Below are positions 55,977 to 64,000 of a DNA stretch of 64,000 nt, piece after piece; within the stretch, counting starts at the first letter, position 1, and each line of letters starts with the position of its first letter. Below the pieces are notes generated by a model. It was not told the origin of the DNA and searched no databases. It saw nothing but the letters and a program-made list of their open reading frames with translations. Origin of the DNA: CAYPTB01 sp964413535 (GTDB lineage: Bacteria > Planctomycetota > UBA1135 > GCA-002686595); the NCBI GenBank assembly GCA_964413535.1, contig CAYPTB010000018.1, positions 1-64,000 on the forward strand, read 5' to 3'. A program made the translations under genes and the position numbers.

Positions 55977-56360
55977 TCAGGCTCGCGCGCCGTTCGCGTT
56001 CGCCGAGCCGTTCACGCACAGGTAGGCCTGCGCCGCCGGCAGCTCACCCGGAGCGAATGCCCTCGGGGTACGGACGCCGGGTCCGTCACGCCACGCGCCG
56101 CAGCGTCGCTGCGCCTTCGCGTCGGCGTCGGCGGCCCCACGCTCCGTGCCGGACCGGTGCGGCGAACCGAGTCCATCCAGGCCGGCTTCGATCGGGCACG
56201 CGTCGGGGACGTTCTTCTCCCGCGCGTTCCGAGAGTGCCCGTCGCTCCCACTCCACGCCGAGTCGCCGGACGACGGATCGAACCGGACCTGCGGGTCGTC
56301 CGCGCAGACCAGGAACGTCGCCGCGACGAATATCGCGACCGCATGCACGAGCAGGCGCAC
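55977..56360 (-). CDS. Possible small exported protein, 127 aa
   Basis: GTG start and a signal-like N-terminus (LLVHAVAIFVAATFLVCADD), then a hydrophilic, Gly/Ser/Arg-rich sequence with a few Cys. No ribosome binding site is clear and no family is recognised. It could be a shadow frame. Confidence 0.35.
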   Translation of the reverse strand: MRLLVHAVAIFVAATFLVCADDPQVRFDPSSGDSAWSGSDGHSRNAREKNVPDACPIEAGLDGLGSPHRSGTERGAADADAKAQRRCGAWRDGPGVRTPRAFAPGELPAAQAYLCVNGSANANGARA

Positions 56361-56616
56361 GGGAGCAGGCTATCCGTCTCCGTTCCGTGTGAACAGGGCC
56401 CGGACGCCGTGGTTGGGCTCGCAGAGTTCGTTCGACTGGGACCCTTACCGCACGCGAGCTCTCGAAGCTCGGGCCTTGGCGCCGGAACGGGCGCTGCGGC
56501 TCGTTACCGCGGACAACTTCGAGAGCCGCGGCCGGGCACGGGCTGGAGCTGGCGGGAATCCAGGTGGTCACCAGGCAAGCGTGGCGAACCCCATGGCACG
56601 ATGGGAGTCGAGCTCC

Positions 56617-57333
56617 ATGCCGCCCGAACGAAGCGCCTTGGCCGTGTCTGCCTCCCGCCTTCGAGCGCTCGGGGTCCTCTCTGCGATCTCGCTGCTCGCT
56701 TCCCTCGCAGCCATGTTCCTCGCGGTGCTCGCCTACCCCGGAGGGAGCTGGGCGGACCGCGACGCGAGGGGCTTTCGGCCCCTCGTCAACTACTGGTGCG
56801 ACCTCATGCGCAACGCGGCCGTGAACGGCGAGGCGAACGTCACCTCGGCGATCCTGGCTCGCGGAGCCTTCACCTTCCTCGCGGCGAGCCTGTCGGCCTT
56901 CTGGTGGGTAGCCGCAGCGCGGATCCACTCGGCCCGGCTGGCCCGTTGGGCGATCGTGAGCGGCTCCTTGGCCTCGGCGAGCTTGGCCTTCACCGCACTC
57001 CTTGCATACGACGCGCATCCTTGGGCGCACACGGTCGCGACGCTCTCGGCGGGCTGCACGGGGTTACTCGCCACGAGCTTGCTGCTCGCTGGACACGTGC
57101 AGTCCGGCGTGCGCTCGCCTTGGTGTCGCGTGTTCGCCGCCGGGCTCGTGGCGTCGGCTGCGGCCAACATCGCCGTCTACGTCGAAGTCGTCGCCGGGGG
57201 CGATCGCGACAGCGCGGTGCTTCCCGTCGTGCAGACGGTAGCGACGCTCTTCCTCGTTCTCTGGATGGCGGCATCCCTGTCCGAATCTCTGTCCGCTCCC
57301 GCCCCCGATGGAGGAGCGAAGCGAGTCGCGTGA
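56617..57333 (+). CDS. DUF998-like integral membrane protein
   Basis: 238 residues, six hydrophobic helices. The segment YPGGSWADRDARGFRPLVNY followed by WCDLMRNAAVNGEAN between helices 1 and 2 resembles DUF998-type membrane proteins of unknown role. GGGAG nine bases before the ATG at 56617 supports this start; an ATG at 56593 is also in frame. It appears to be a single gene. Confidence 0.7.
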   Translation: MPPERSALAVSASRLRALGVLSAISLLASLAAMFLAVLAYPGGSWADRDARGFRPLVNYWCDLMRNAAVNGEANVTSAILARGAFTFLAASLSAFWWVAAARIHSARLARWAIVSGSLASASLAFTALLAYDAHPWAHTVATLSAGCTGLLATSLLLAGHVQSGVRSPWCRVFAAGLVASAAANIAVYVEVVAGGDRDSAVLPVVQTVATLFLVLWMAASLSESLSAPAPDGGAKRVA

Positions 57334-57731
57334 TCGACCGTCCCACTCGCGCGCTTCGAATCGCCTGCGGGCGCCGCGGCTCGTGTGCTGCCCACCGGAA
57401 CTCTCCAGCCTCCCGACCGAGGACTCGCAGCGCCTAGAAGTTGCTCGCGCCGTCCACCTCCGCATGACCTGGAGGCAGTCGGTCGAGTATTACCGCAGAT
57501 CCTCCAAAGGGACCGTCGGGGACGTGACTTGGATCGCGCCCGCGAGCACGCTCGCGTCGAGGCCGTTCTCGATGCGAACGAAATGGCGAGCCTCCGGGCG
57601 AGTGCCTGGTCGGCCGATCGAACCGAGTTCCCTGCGCACTGCTCACCCGCATGCTCAGCCAATCTGCGCAGTGCCTCGGCGATTTCGGGAGACGAGGATC
57701 TTGGTCGACGTGGTCCTCTCGCGGAGTCCCC
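57334..57731. other. Intergenic, 398 bp, no gene seen
   Basis: Open frames are short and unlike protein. One minus-strand frame contains SSPEIAEALRRLAEHAGE, which looks protein-like for about 20 residues but has no continuation; it may be a worn relic. The promoter of the YeeE-like pair should lie here. Confidence 0.45.
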
Positions 57732-58253
57732 ATGATGGACGAACGACCTCTCTTGCACTGGCTGCCTGCTGGCCTGTCGCTCGGCGGCTTGCTGCTCGTG
57801 GCCGTGTGGCTCTTCCAACCGCTCGGCGTCTCGACGCAGTACGTTCGTGCGGTCGGGGGCATGTGCACGCTTGCAGCTCCCGATGTGGCCGGCAGCAATG
57901 CCTACTTCCAGGCCGAGAAGCTCGTCTTCGGCTATGCGGAGATGGTGGTCATCGGCATCCCGATCGGGGCTCTGCTCGTCGCGTTGCTCGCGCGGCGCCG
58001 CACGCGCGAGGCCGTTCCGGAGCCCTGGCGCTCGCGCTTCGGTCCCTCGCGCGCTCGGCGCTTCGTGGCCGCATTCGTGGGCGGAGCCTTGCTGCTCTTC
58101 GGAGCCCGTCTCGCGGGCGGATGCACGAGCGGGCACATCCTGTCGGGTGTGTCGCAGCTCGCCGTGAGCTCGGTCCTGTTCTTCGTGGCCACGTTCGCCG
58201 CGGCGGTCCTCGTCGCCCGGGTCCTCTATCCCGTCGGAGAGGTGCGCTCATGA
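57732..58253 (+). CDS. YeeE/YedE-family transporter, first half
   Basis: 173 residues with about four membrane helices. It contains the family's Cys motif ARLAGGCTSGHILSG near residue 125. In the thiosulfate transporter TsuA the corresponding Cys residues line the path for thiosulfate. GGAG precedes the tandem ATGs at 57732 and 57735. Its stop overlaps the start of the second half (ATGA), so the two proteins are made together and probably form one carrier. Confidence 0.88.
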   Translation: MMDERPLLHWLPAGLSLGGLLLVAVWLFQPLGVSTQYVRAVGGMCTLAAPDVAGSNAYFQAEKLVFGYAEMVVIGIPIGALLVALLARRRTREAVPEPWRSRFGPSRARRFVAAFVGGALLLFGARLAGGCTSGHILSGVSQLAVSSVLFFVATFAAAVLVARVLYPVGEVRS

Positions 58254-58831
58254 ATCCGCTCCTTGCAGGCCTCCTGATCGGTATTGCATTCGGGGCCATC
58301 CTGTTCGCCTCCGGGCTGGCCGATCCGCGCCGCATCGTTGGCATGCTGCGCCTGCAAGACCTGTGGCTGCTCAGGGTACTCGTGACCGCGATCGCGGTCG
58401 GCATCGTCGGCATCGCGCTCCTTTCCGTCCTCGGTGCCGCGCACACGAGCATCAAGACGCTCCACGTCCTCGCGGTCTCGGCGGGAGGCGTGCTCTTCGG
58501 AATCGGGTTCGCCGTCACGGGCTACTGTCCCGGGACCTCGCTCGCCGCGGCCGCCGCGGGGCGGCTTGACGCTCTGTTCGTCATTGCGGGAGGCCTGACG
58601 GGCACGGCGCTCTACGCGCTGGCTTACGATGGGCTCGAGCCCCTGCTGCTCGAACCGCTGACGTACGGCAAGCCGACGTTGTTCTCGTGGCTCGGAATCC
58701 CGGCCTTGTGGCTGGCGCTGCCGCTGGGTGCGCTCGCCGCGGGACTCGTGTTCCATTGGCTGCGCACGGAGCACCGTGCGTCGCCTTCGACGCATGAGAC
58801 ATGGCCCGGACAGGAGTCGAGCCGAGTCTGA
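58250..58831 (+). CDS. YeeE/YedE-family transporter, second half
   Basis: 193 residues, four to five membrane helices, starting with the ATGA overlap. The helix region VTGYCPGTSLAAAAAGR carries the second conserved Cys motif (G-x-C-P-G-T). It pairs with the upstream protein, as in split PmpA/PmpB-type proteins. The likely substrate is thiosulfate or another sulfur anion; no sulfur-metabolism enzyme is beside it. Confidence 0.88.
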   Translation: MNPLLAGLLIGIAFGAILFASGLADPRRIVGMLRLQDLWLLRVLVTAIAVGIVGIALLSVLGAAHTSIKTLHVLAVSAGGVLFGIGFAVTGYCPGTSLAAAAAGRLDALFVIAGGLTGTALYALAYDGLEPLLLEPLTYGKPTLFSWLGIPALWLALPLGALAAGLVFHWLRTEHRASPSTHETWPGQESSRV

Positions 58832-59257
58832 CTCGACCGGCTACTCCCGGCGCAGGCTTCGTCAGCACACGCACCGACGCTCCGTGGCGCAGACTCGCGG
58901 CGGGAGTGAGCCCCGATCCGTAGTGCTCTCACCCCCCGTGCACACAGCCTGCGGAGCTGCTTGCTGCGCACCGAGGATGACTCGTCGCCCAGTCGTTAGT
59001 CGTTCCAGCTTCCCATTCTGTACTCAGGGTGTACGCACTAGGCCGCAGCGACATGCTCACGAGCCAGCGCCTAGCTTGTGCGCGGCGTGAGCGGATGAGG
59101 ACCGCCTGCCGGATCATTACGCAGAGCGATGCTGCATCCAGCGTGCAGTAATCATAAGAGATGGAGTGGACGCCTCTGGTCGATCCCAAGGAGTTCAACG
59201 CTCAGGTGAAGCAAGGCGGGTCGGTCGGTCGGTGCAAGCCTCTTCCGGAGAAGCGTC
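58832..59257. other. Intergenic, 426 bp, lower GC, no gene seen
   Basis: The 58960-59160 part is visibly A/T-richer than the genes around it and probably carries the promoter of the sensor kinase gene. An inverted match GATGCTGCATCCAGCGTGCAG near 59127 is weak. No reading frame looks real. Confidence 0.5.
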
Positions 59258-61993
59258 ATGAACCAGCGCAACCTCGCGGAGATGTCGAAAATGGAGCTCA
59301 TCCGCCAGCTCGAGAAGCTCGAAACTGCGGAGCGCTGGTTCGCCGCAAAGGCGGGCGAAGAGGATCGCGAGCGCCTCATCCACGATCTTCGTGTCCATGA
59401 GGTGGAGCTCGAGATGCAGAACCGCGAGCTCCGCGAGACCCAGGAGCGGCTCGAGGAGGCCACGTCGCGGTACTTGGACCTCTACGACTTCGCGCCGGTT
59501 GGGTACTGCACGCTCGATCCCGAGGGGCGAATCTGCGAGCTGAACGTGACGGCAGCCGCGCTCTTGGGAGCACCAAGAGAGACTCTGGTCGGAGGCCCTT
59601 TCCACTCCGTCGCTCCGCTGAAGGAGAGGCGCCTTTTCCTCGCGCATATGAGGCGATGCCATGCGGAGACGGGACGAGTGACGAGCGAGCTCGCCTTTTC
59701 CGTCGGGAAGCGTGGAACACGCACTGTGCAGATCATCAGCGATCCGGTCCGCGATCAGAGCGGCGCGACGTCAGCCTACCGAACCATCCTGGTCGACATC
59801 TCGGACCTCAAGGACCTGGAGGTTCGGCTGCGGCTCCTCTCGACGGCCGGAGAGAGACTCACCTCGTCGGTCGAGTACGCCGTCGTGCTCGAGGAGGCGC
59901 CTCGCATCGCGGTGCCCGCTCTTTCCGACATCTGCTTGATCGACGTGGCTTCTGAGTTCGGAGCGGGCGAGCGCGAGGTGGTGCTCTTCGCAGATCCGAA
60001 GAAGCAGGCGACCTCGGCCGAACCTCTGATGCAATTCACTCCGCGGCCCGGCTGGCAGACCCCCCAGGCGCGGGTGATCGCATCGGGCGAGCCCCTGCTG
60101 CTCGCGGAGGTGACCGCCGAGCAGCGCGAGCGGCTGTCGTACGACGATCGCCGCGCCGATTCCCTGCGAGCTGCGGACATTCGATCGCTCATGGTCGTGC
60201 CGCTCAAGGCGCGAGGTCGGACGTTGGGGGCACTCACGTTGGCTTCCGCGGAGTCGGACCGACGCTATTCATCGATCGACCTCCAGGTCGCTCAGGACTT
60301 GGCGAGCCGCATCGCAATGGCCCTGGACAACGCGCGGCTCTACGACGGCGCGCAGCGAGCCAACCAAGCGCTACGCCTCGCCGAGGCGAAGTCCTCTGGC
60401 ATCGTCTCGATTTCCGCGGATGCGATCATCTCCATCGACGAAGACCAGCGGATAACGCTGTTCAACGAGGGTGCCGAGAAGACCTTCGGCTACTCGAAGG
60501 CGGAGGCCATCGGGGCTCCGCTCGACATGCTGATCCCAGAGCGTTTTCGGGCGATTCACCACCAGCATGTGGTGAAGTTTGCGACCGGCCCTGATGTGGC
60601 GAAGAAGATGGGTGCTCGACGCGCCGCGATCTTCGGCCTACGCAAAGACGGTGAGGAGTTTCCGGCCGATGCGGCCATCTCGAAACTCGATATCGACGGC
60701 AAGTGCATCCTCACGGTCGCCCTTCGTGACGTCACGGAGCAGAAGCGGGTCGAGAGGGAGCAGAGGTTCTTTGCGGAAGTCGGGAAGGAGCTGGCCTCGA
60801 GTCTCGAGTACGAGGACATGCTCACGCGCGTGGCCCAACTGGTCGTCCGCGAGCTCGCGGACTTCTCGGTGCTTTACATCGTCGAAGAGGATGGGGAGAT
60901 CCGGCGACCTCGCGTCGCCAGCCGAGAGCCGTCGAACGCGTGGTTCGGTGAGCTCCTCATGGGCATGCCCATCGACCGGCGCCGATCGCACCCCATCTGG
61001 CAGATCCTCGAGACCCAACGCCCCATTCTCATGGAGCTCACCGCGGAGATGCTGGCGTCGATTGCGCAGAACGACGAGCACCGTCGGGGGCTCGAGACTT
61101 TGCGTCCAAGGTCGATCATCGGAGTGCCGCTCCGCGTGGGCGACAAGTGCCTGGGGGTGATCTTCCTGGCCTCCATCCAACCGCGTGTTTATGGACCCGA
61201 GGACCTCCTTGTAGCGGACGAGTTCGGGCGTCGGGCTGCTCTCTTCCTCGAGAATGCTCGCCTTCACCGCGCCGCCAGGCGAGCCATCCAGGCTCGCGAC
61301 GACGTGCTCGGCGTTGTCGCCCACGACCTCCGCAATCCCCTGGGGAACATCGCCATGCAGGTGGAGCTCCTTCGGCCGCTCGGAAACGCGCCAGAGCGAC
61401 GGTCTCGCAAGCCGGTCGAGAGGATCCAGCGCGCCACTACACGGATGAACCGCCTCATCCAGGATCTCCTCGACATCACCCGCATCGAGGCGGGCCAACT
61501 CTCCATCGAACGTGCCCCCGTCCAGGTGGGTAGGACCGTCTCCGAGTTCGTGGAGGCCCAGACGCCGCTCGCCTCGTCGTCGTCTCTCGAGCTTCGGCTC
61601 GATCTGGCGCCGGACCTTGGCGAGGTCTTCGCAGATCGCGACCGACTCCTTCAGGTACTGGAGAATCTCGTCGACAACGCCGTGAAGTTCACCAGGCCCG
61701 GAGGCCGAGTCACCATCGGGGCGGCACCGAGAGACGACGAGGTTCTGTTCTGGGTCGCGGACACCGGCCCCGGAATCGAAGCCGGGGATATGCCGCACCT
61801 GTTCGACCGATTCTGGCAGGCGCGAAGGGTCGGCAGGCAGGGCGCCGGACTCGGCTTGCCCATCGTCAAAGGGATCGTCGAAGGCCATGGCGGTCGCATC
61901 TGGGTCGAGAGCCAGGTTGGGGTGGGAAGCACGTTCTTCTTCACGCTGCCGCTCGCGCGCCTCGAGCCCCAAACGGCTGGTGTCACGGCCTGA
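59258..61993 (+). CDS. Soluble sensor histidine kinase: PAS-GAF-PAS-GAF-HisKA-HATPase
   Basis: 911 residues, no membrane helix. A coiled-coil start (MSKMELIRQLEKLETAERWF) leads to PAS1 (about 70-185), GAF1 (195-350), PAS2 (375-495), GAF2 (505-660), HisKA with phospho-His in VVAHDLRNPLG and HATPase (LENLVDNAVKFTRPGG; WVADTGPGIEAGD; GAGLGLPIVKGI). It senses cytoplasmic signals, perhaps redox or light, but the ligand residues cannot be read. It ends without a receiver domain and no response regulator gene is adjacent. It is an orphan kinase. Confidence 0.93.
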   Translation: MNQRNLAEMSKMELIRQLEKLETAERWFAAKAGEEDRERLIHDLRVHEVELEMQNRELRETQERLEEATSRYLDLYDFAPVGYCTLDPEGRICELNVTAAALLGAPRETLVGGPFHSVAPLKERRLFLAHMRRCHAETGRVTSELAFSVGKRGTRTVQIISDPVRDQSGATSAYRTILVDISDLKDLEVRLRLLSTAGERLTSSVEYAVVLEEAPRIAVPALSDICLIDVASEFGAGEREVVLFADPKKQATSAEPLMQFTPRPGWQTPQARVIASGEPLLLAEVTAEQRERLSYDDRRADSLRAADIRSLMVVPLKARGRTLGALTLASAESDRRYSSIDLQVAQDLASRIAMALDNARLYDGAQRANQALRLAEAKSSGIVSISADAIISIDEDQRITLFNEGAEKTFGYSKAEAIGAPLDMLIPERFRAIHHQHVVKFATGPDVAKKMGARRAAIFGLRKDGEEFPADAAISKLDIDGKCILTVALRDVTEQKRVEREQRFFAEVGKELASSLEYEDMLTRVAQLVVRELADFSVLYIVEEDGEIRRPRVASREPSNAWFGELLMGMPIDRRRSHPIWQILETQRPILMELTAEMLASIAQNDEHRRGLETLRPRSIIGVPLRVGDKCLGVIFLASIQPRVYGPEDLLVADEFGRRAALFLENARLHRAARRAIQARDDVLGVVAHDLRNPLGNIAMQVELLRPLGNAPERRSRKPVERIQRATTRMNRLIQDLLDITRIEAGQLSIERAPVQVGRTVSEFVEAQTPLASSSSLELRLDLAPDLGEVFADRDRLLQVLENLVDNAVKFTRPGGRVTIGAAPRDDEVLFWVADTGPGIEAGDMPHLFDRFWQARRVGRQGAGLGLPIVKGIVEGHGGRIWVESQVGVGSTFFFTLPLARLEPQTAGVTA

Positions 61994-62109
61994 CGTCGGC
62001 GGGAGCGATGCCGAGAATGCGCGAGGCGAGCCGAAGTACCAGACTCGCGACTGGGCGGCGTGGGTGCTGACGAGCGAGCCGGAGTAACTTGCCGATCGGC
62101 GGTGGAGGG

Positions 62110-62868
62110 TCAGTCCGGGTACTCGTCCGAGCCCTGTACCCAGAGGAAGGACTGAATATCGATCATGTCGCGCGGCCGAAGGTCATGGATGCCACGACGG
62201 ACGTCCGCGGCGAAAGCCAACAGGCTCGACCAGGTCGCGAGGTTGGGCCGCGATCGATAGTCGAAGTCGAAGTTCCACGCGCTCGCAGCGATACGCGTCA
62301 CGTTGGGCTTCAAGAAAATGTGTGTCTTGGGCAGCGCGAGGAAGCCGAAAACCGTCACGAGCGGCCACGTCAACACTCTCGTTTGCCGCCGCGGAAGAGA
62401 TGCGATGGCTTCGCACCAGCGTTCGAAGCGGCTTTCTGGGTGACTGCGTCCGTACAGGAAGTCGTACAAGCCCTGGGCGAAGATACGCGCGCCGGCCTTG
62501 GTGCGGACCGCGTCGCGCAGGGCCATCTTTTCGAACGAGAACAGGAGGTTCGTACGGGACTCGATGCGAACTGCCCGCGCGGCCGCTTCGACGTGATCAC
62601 CACGGCGCAAGAGCCTCGCGAACTCGGTTCCTCCGAGGGTTTCCTGCCAGCGCTGATGCGCGTCCCACTTGTAGCCGCGTTCCCAGTCCATGTAGGTCTC
62701 GTCGCGAAAGCCAGCGGGGAAGTAGCGCAGGAACTTACGCCGACAGCGCGTGGAGCCTCTCGAAGTCCCTTTACGCGTCCGTGTTGGATTCGCCGGAAGC
62801 GACACGTGCGTGAAAGCCTGGCCGTACGGGCCGCGTGCCTGGACGCCGATGGGACCGATTCGCGTCAT
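62110..62868 (-). CDS. Conserved hypothetical protein
   Basis: About 252 residues. The C-terminal 210 residues look well folded: KFLRYFPAGFRDETYMDWER, RTNLLFSFEKMALRDAV, TWPLVTVFGFLALPKTHIFL and RDMIDIQSFLWVQGSDEYPD. I recall this as a conserved bacterial family without an assigned role. The first 45 or so residues (from MTRIGPIGV) are Arg/Thr-rich and unlike the rest, so the true start may be closer to KFLRYF, or the 5' end may carry a frameshift. Confidence 0.7.
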   Translation of the reverse strand: MTRIGPIGVQARGPYGQAFTHVSLPANPTRTRKGTSRGSTRCRRKFLRYFPAGFRDETYMDWERGYKWDAHQRWQETLGGTEFARLLRRGDHVEAAARAVRIESRTNLLFSFEKMALRDAVRTKAGARIFAQGLYDFLYGRSHPESRFERWCEAIASLPRRQTRVLTWPLVTVFGFLALPKTHIFLKPNVTRIAASAWNFDFDYRSRPNLATWSSLLAFAADVRRGIHDLRPRDMIDIQSFLWVQGSDEYPD

Positions 62869-63137
62869 GGAAGTGGCTCTGCAACGATTCGACCGTCGCA
62901 ATCGCGCCGATGATCGCACCCCACACGGAACAGCCCCCACTGCGAGCGAGCAGGGGCCGCGGCGCCGATTTTGCGTACGCGTTAGTACAAACACTGGCGC
63001 AAATGCGAGTACCGGAGTCGTCAGCAGGTCCCGAGGGTCACCCCAGGGGATGGCTATTGCCGAACTCCGTGTTCTCGCAGGCCAGGGCGATCAGGCCCTT
63101 TGTAGGGCAGGGGTGCCTGCGCTCTTGGCGAAGATCG

Positions 63138-63401
63138 CTAGTGGGCTGTGCCCACGCGCTTTTTGGTGAAGACCCGGTAGAGAACTAGCAGGAGTATCGC
63201 TCCAACTACCGAGAGCAGGAATCCAGCGGGCTCACCTTCTTCGTACCAGCCGACGGAGCGACCGAGGAATCCGGCGACGAACGAGCCGGCAAGACCGAGG
63301 AGGATGGCGATGATCCACCCGCCGGGATCTTTCCCTGGCATCAGTAGTTTGGCCACGACCCCGACAATGAGGCCGATGAGAATGGTTGCGAGGATGTTCA
63401 T
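63138..63401 (-). CDS. GlsB/YeaQ/YmgE-family small membrane protein
   Basis: 87 residues with three membrane helices. The order MNILATILIGLIVGVVAKLL, MPGKDPGGWIIAILLGLAGS and FLLSVVGAILLLVLYRVF matches the transglycosylase-associated family (PF04226). The family's original name comes from the region near a transglycosylase; its role is unknown and often stress-linked. Normal length. No clear Shine-Dalgarno is seen. It is a single gene. Confidence 0.92.
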   Translation of the reverse strand: MNILATILIGLIVGVVAKLLMPGKDPGGWIIAILLGLAGSFVAGFLGRSVGWYEEGEPAGFLLSVVGAILLLVLYRVFTKKRVGTAH

Positions 63402-63752
63402 GGTGTGTCCAGTTGGAGGATTTGGAGGGACGCCCGCACCTAGGCCGTCGTGCCTCCGCTCGTTGTCTTGAATCCTGCACTCCCTGTGCCACGGGCGGGG
63501 TTGCGGTCTGGGGTCGCCATGGAGAGCCATGCCGCAGGCCAATCGGCGGAAAGTGCAAATGGCAACAACCGCCCGCCACTCCCCGCGCGCCCGCCTAACT
63601 CCTAGTTCGGCTACCCCGCCACCCAACACCGCCTCGAAACCTGGCACCGTTGACAGATGCCCCAGCGCCGACAGGCGCTTCCGTCACCGGCTCAGCCCCG
63701 ACTTGGGTTAGATTCATTCCCTTCAGAGGGTTGTTCCCCTCCTCGAATCGCC
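63402..63752. other. Intergenic, 351 bp
   Basis: Between the GlsB-like gene and the secreted protein start. No convincing gene or RNA is seen. A TTAGATTCATTCCC stretch near 63706 is A/T-rich and lies about 40 bp before the GTG, so it may be part of a promoter. Confidence 0.5.
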
Positions 63753-64000
63753 GTGCTCGCCCCTAGTTGCGCATTCTTCGTCGCGGCTTCGATCGCCACG
63801 CCGCAGGAACTCGTCCCCGAGAAGGTGATGGAGATCGATCTCGGGGCAAGCGATCCCGTCCTGGAGGGTTACGGTCCCTCTTGCACGTTCGAGTACGAGG
63901 TGACGTTCGACGGGACGCTGTGTGTCTGGGCGACGTCGAGCACCGGCGATCCGGTTCTACGGATCCTCGACTCCCAGGCCGAGCCGCTCGCCGAGGACGA
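63753..64000 (+). CDS. Secreted protein, N-terminal part (3' end outside window)
   Basis: GTG start followed by a signal-like stretch (LAPSCAFFVAASIATPQ) and a folded beta-rich start with EYEVTFDGTLCVWATSSTGD, then PVLRILDSQAEPLAEDD. This resembles the bacterial pre-peptidase C-terminal (PPC) domain, a beta-sandwich found in exported proteins. The gene continues beyond the window. Confidence 0.7.
   Translation, partial: MLAPSCAFFVAASIATPQELVPEKVMEIDLGASDPVLEGYGPSCTFEYEVTFDGTLCVWATSSTGDPVLRILDSQAEPLAED

Noticed and set aside
57177..58136. Minus-strand frame containing SSPEIAEALRRLAEHAGE
   Set aside because: Only about 20 residues look protein-like; the rest is antisense to membrane-protein genes.

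Overview
The window is about 64 kb of GC-rich, densely coding bacterial chromosome. The best guide to the organism is the gene pair at 38.7-43.8 kb, a PSCyt1/PSCyt2/PSD1 (DUF1549/DUF1553) protein followed by a DUF1501 protein. That pair is a hallmark of Planctomycetota. Two ECF sigma factors beside Ser/Thr kinases, TPR proteins, NHL and carboxypeptidase-regulatory repeats and many unrecognised secreted proteins fit the same phylum. I saw no rRNA, tRNA or CRISPR array.

Layout. 0-4.7 kb: end of a GT4 glycosyltransferase, then DUF427, DUF1697 and unknown secreted genes. 3.7-9.9 kb: a tight minus-strand run of acyltransferase, nitronate monooxygenase-like enzyme, glutamate/dicarboxylate symporter, PLP aminotransferase and KamA-type radical SAM aminomutase. 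10-14.5 kb: a ClC chloride channel beside an SLC12-like cation-chloride cotransporter. 14.8-17.4 kb: a secreted protein with a short collagen-like tract, and a DUF819 membrane protein. 17.5-34 kb: the most unusual region, described below. 34-38.6 kb: a YfhO-like membrane protein, then a rearranged segment bounded by two copies of a 167-bp MITE-like element, holding a truncated gene fused tail-to-tail to an NHL-repeat gene. 38.7-43.8 kb: the PSD1/DUF1501 pair. 44-46.2 kb: a visibly lower-GC GH15 glycosidase flanked by an ABC-transporter scar and a broken LuxR-type HTH. 46.2-64 kb: a repeat-domain surface protein, MscS channel, DUF4142 protein, two large sensor kinases, a split YeeE/YedE transporter pair, small hypotheticals and the start of a secreted protein.

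Main candidate system (17.5-34 kb). Two small proteins of 120 and 159 residues consist almost wholly of 23-29-residue repeats around a VKAG...NHN.SL.R core. They are strongly cationic and have no separate leader. They sit beside an export operon with the architecture of NHLM-type bacteriocin exporters: HlyD-like adaptor, ABC transporter with an intact C39 peptidase, and a second ABC transporter. This operon is chained by 4-nt overlaps to a TPR protein. Two ECF sigma factors and two membrane Ser/Thr kinases are interleaved with the peptide genes. Each peptide gene has a similar 11-nt box 41-43 nt upstream of its start and a similar 25-nt hairpin about 26-28 nt after its stop. No Nif11, nitrile-hydratase-leader or lanthipeptide-type precursor and no recognisable RiPP-modifying enzyme is present. 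I infer a regulated secretion system whose cargo is a family of repeat peptides that I do not recognise as described.
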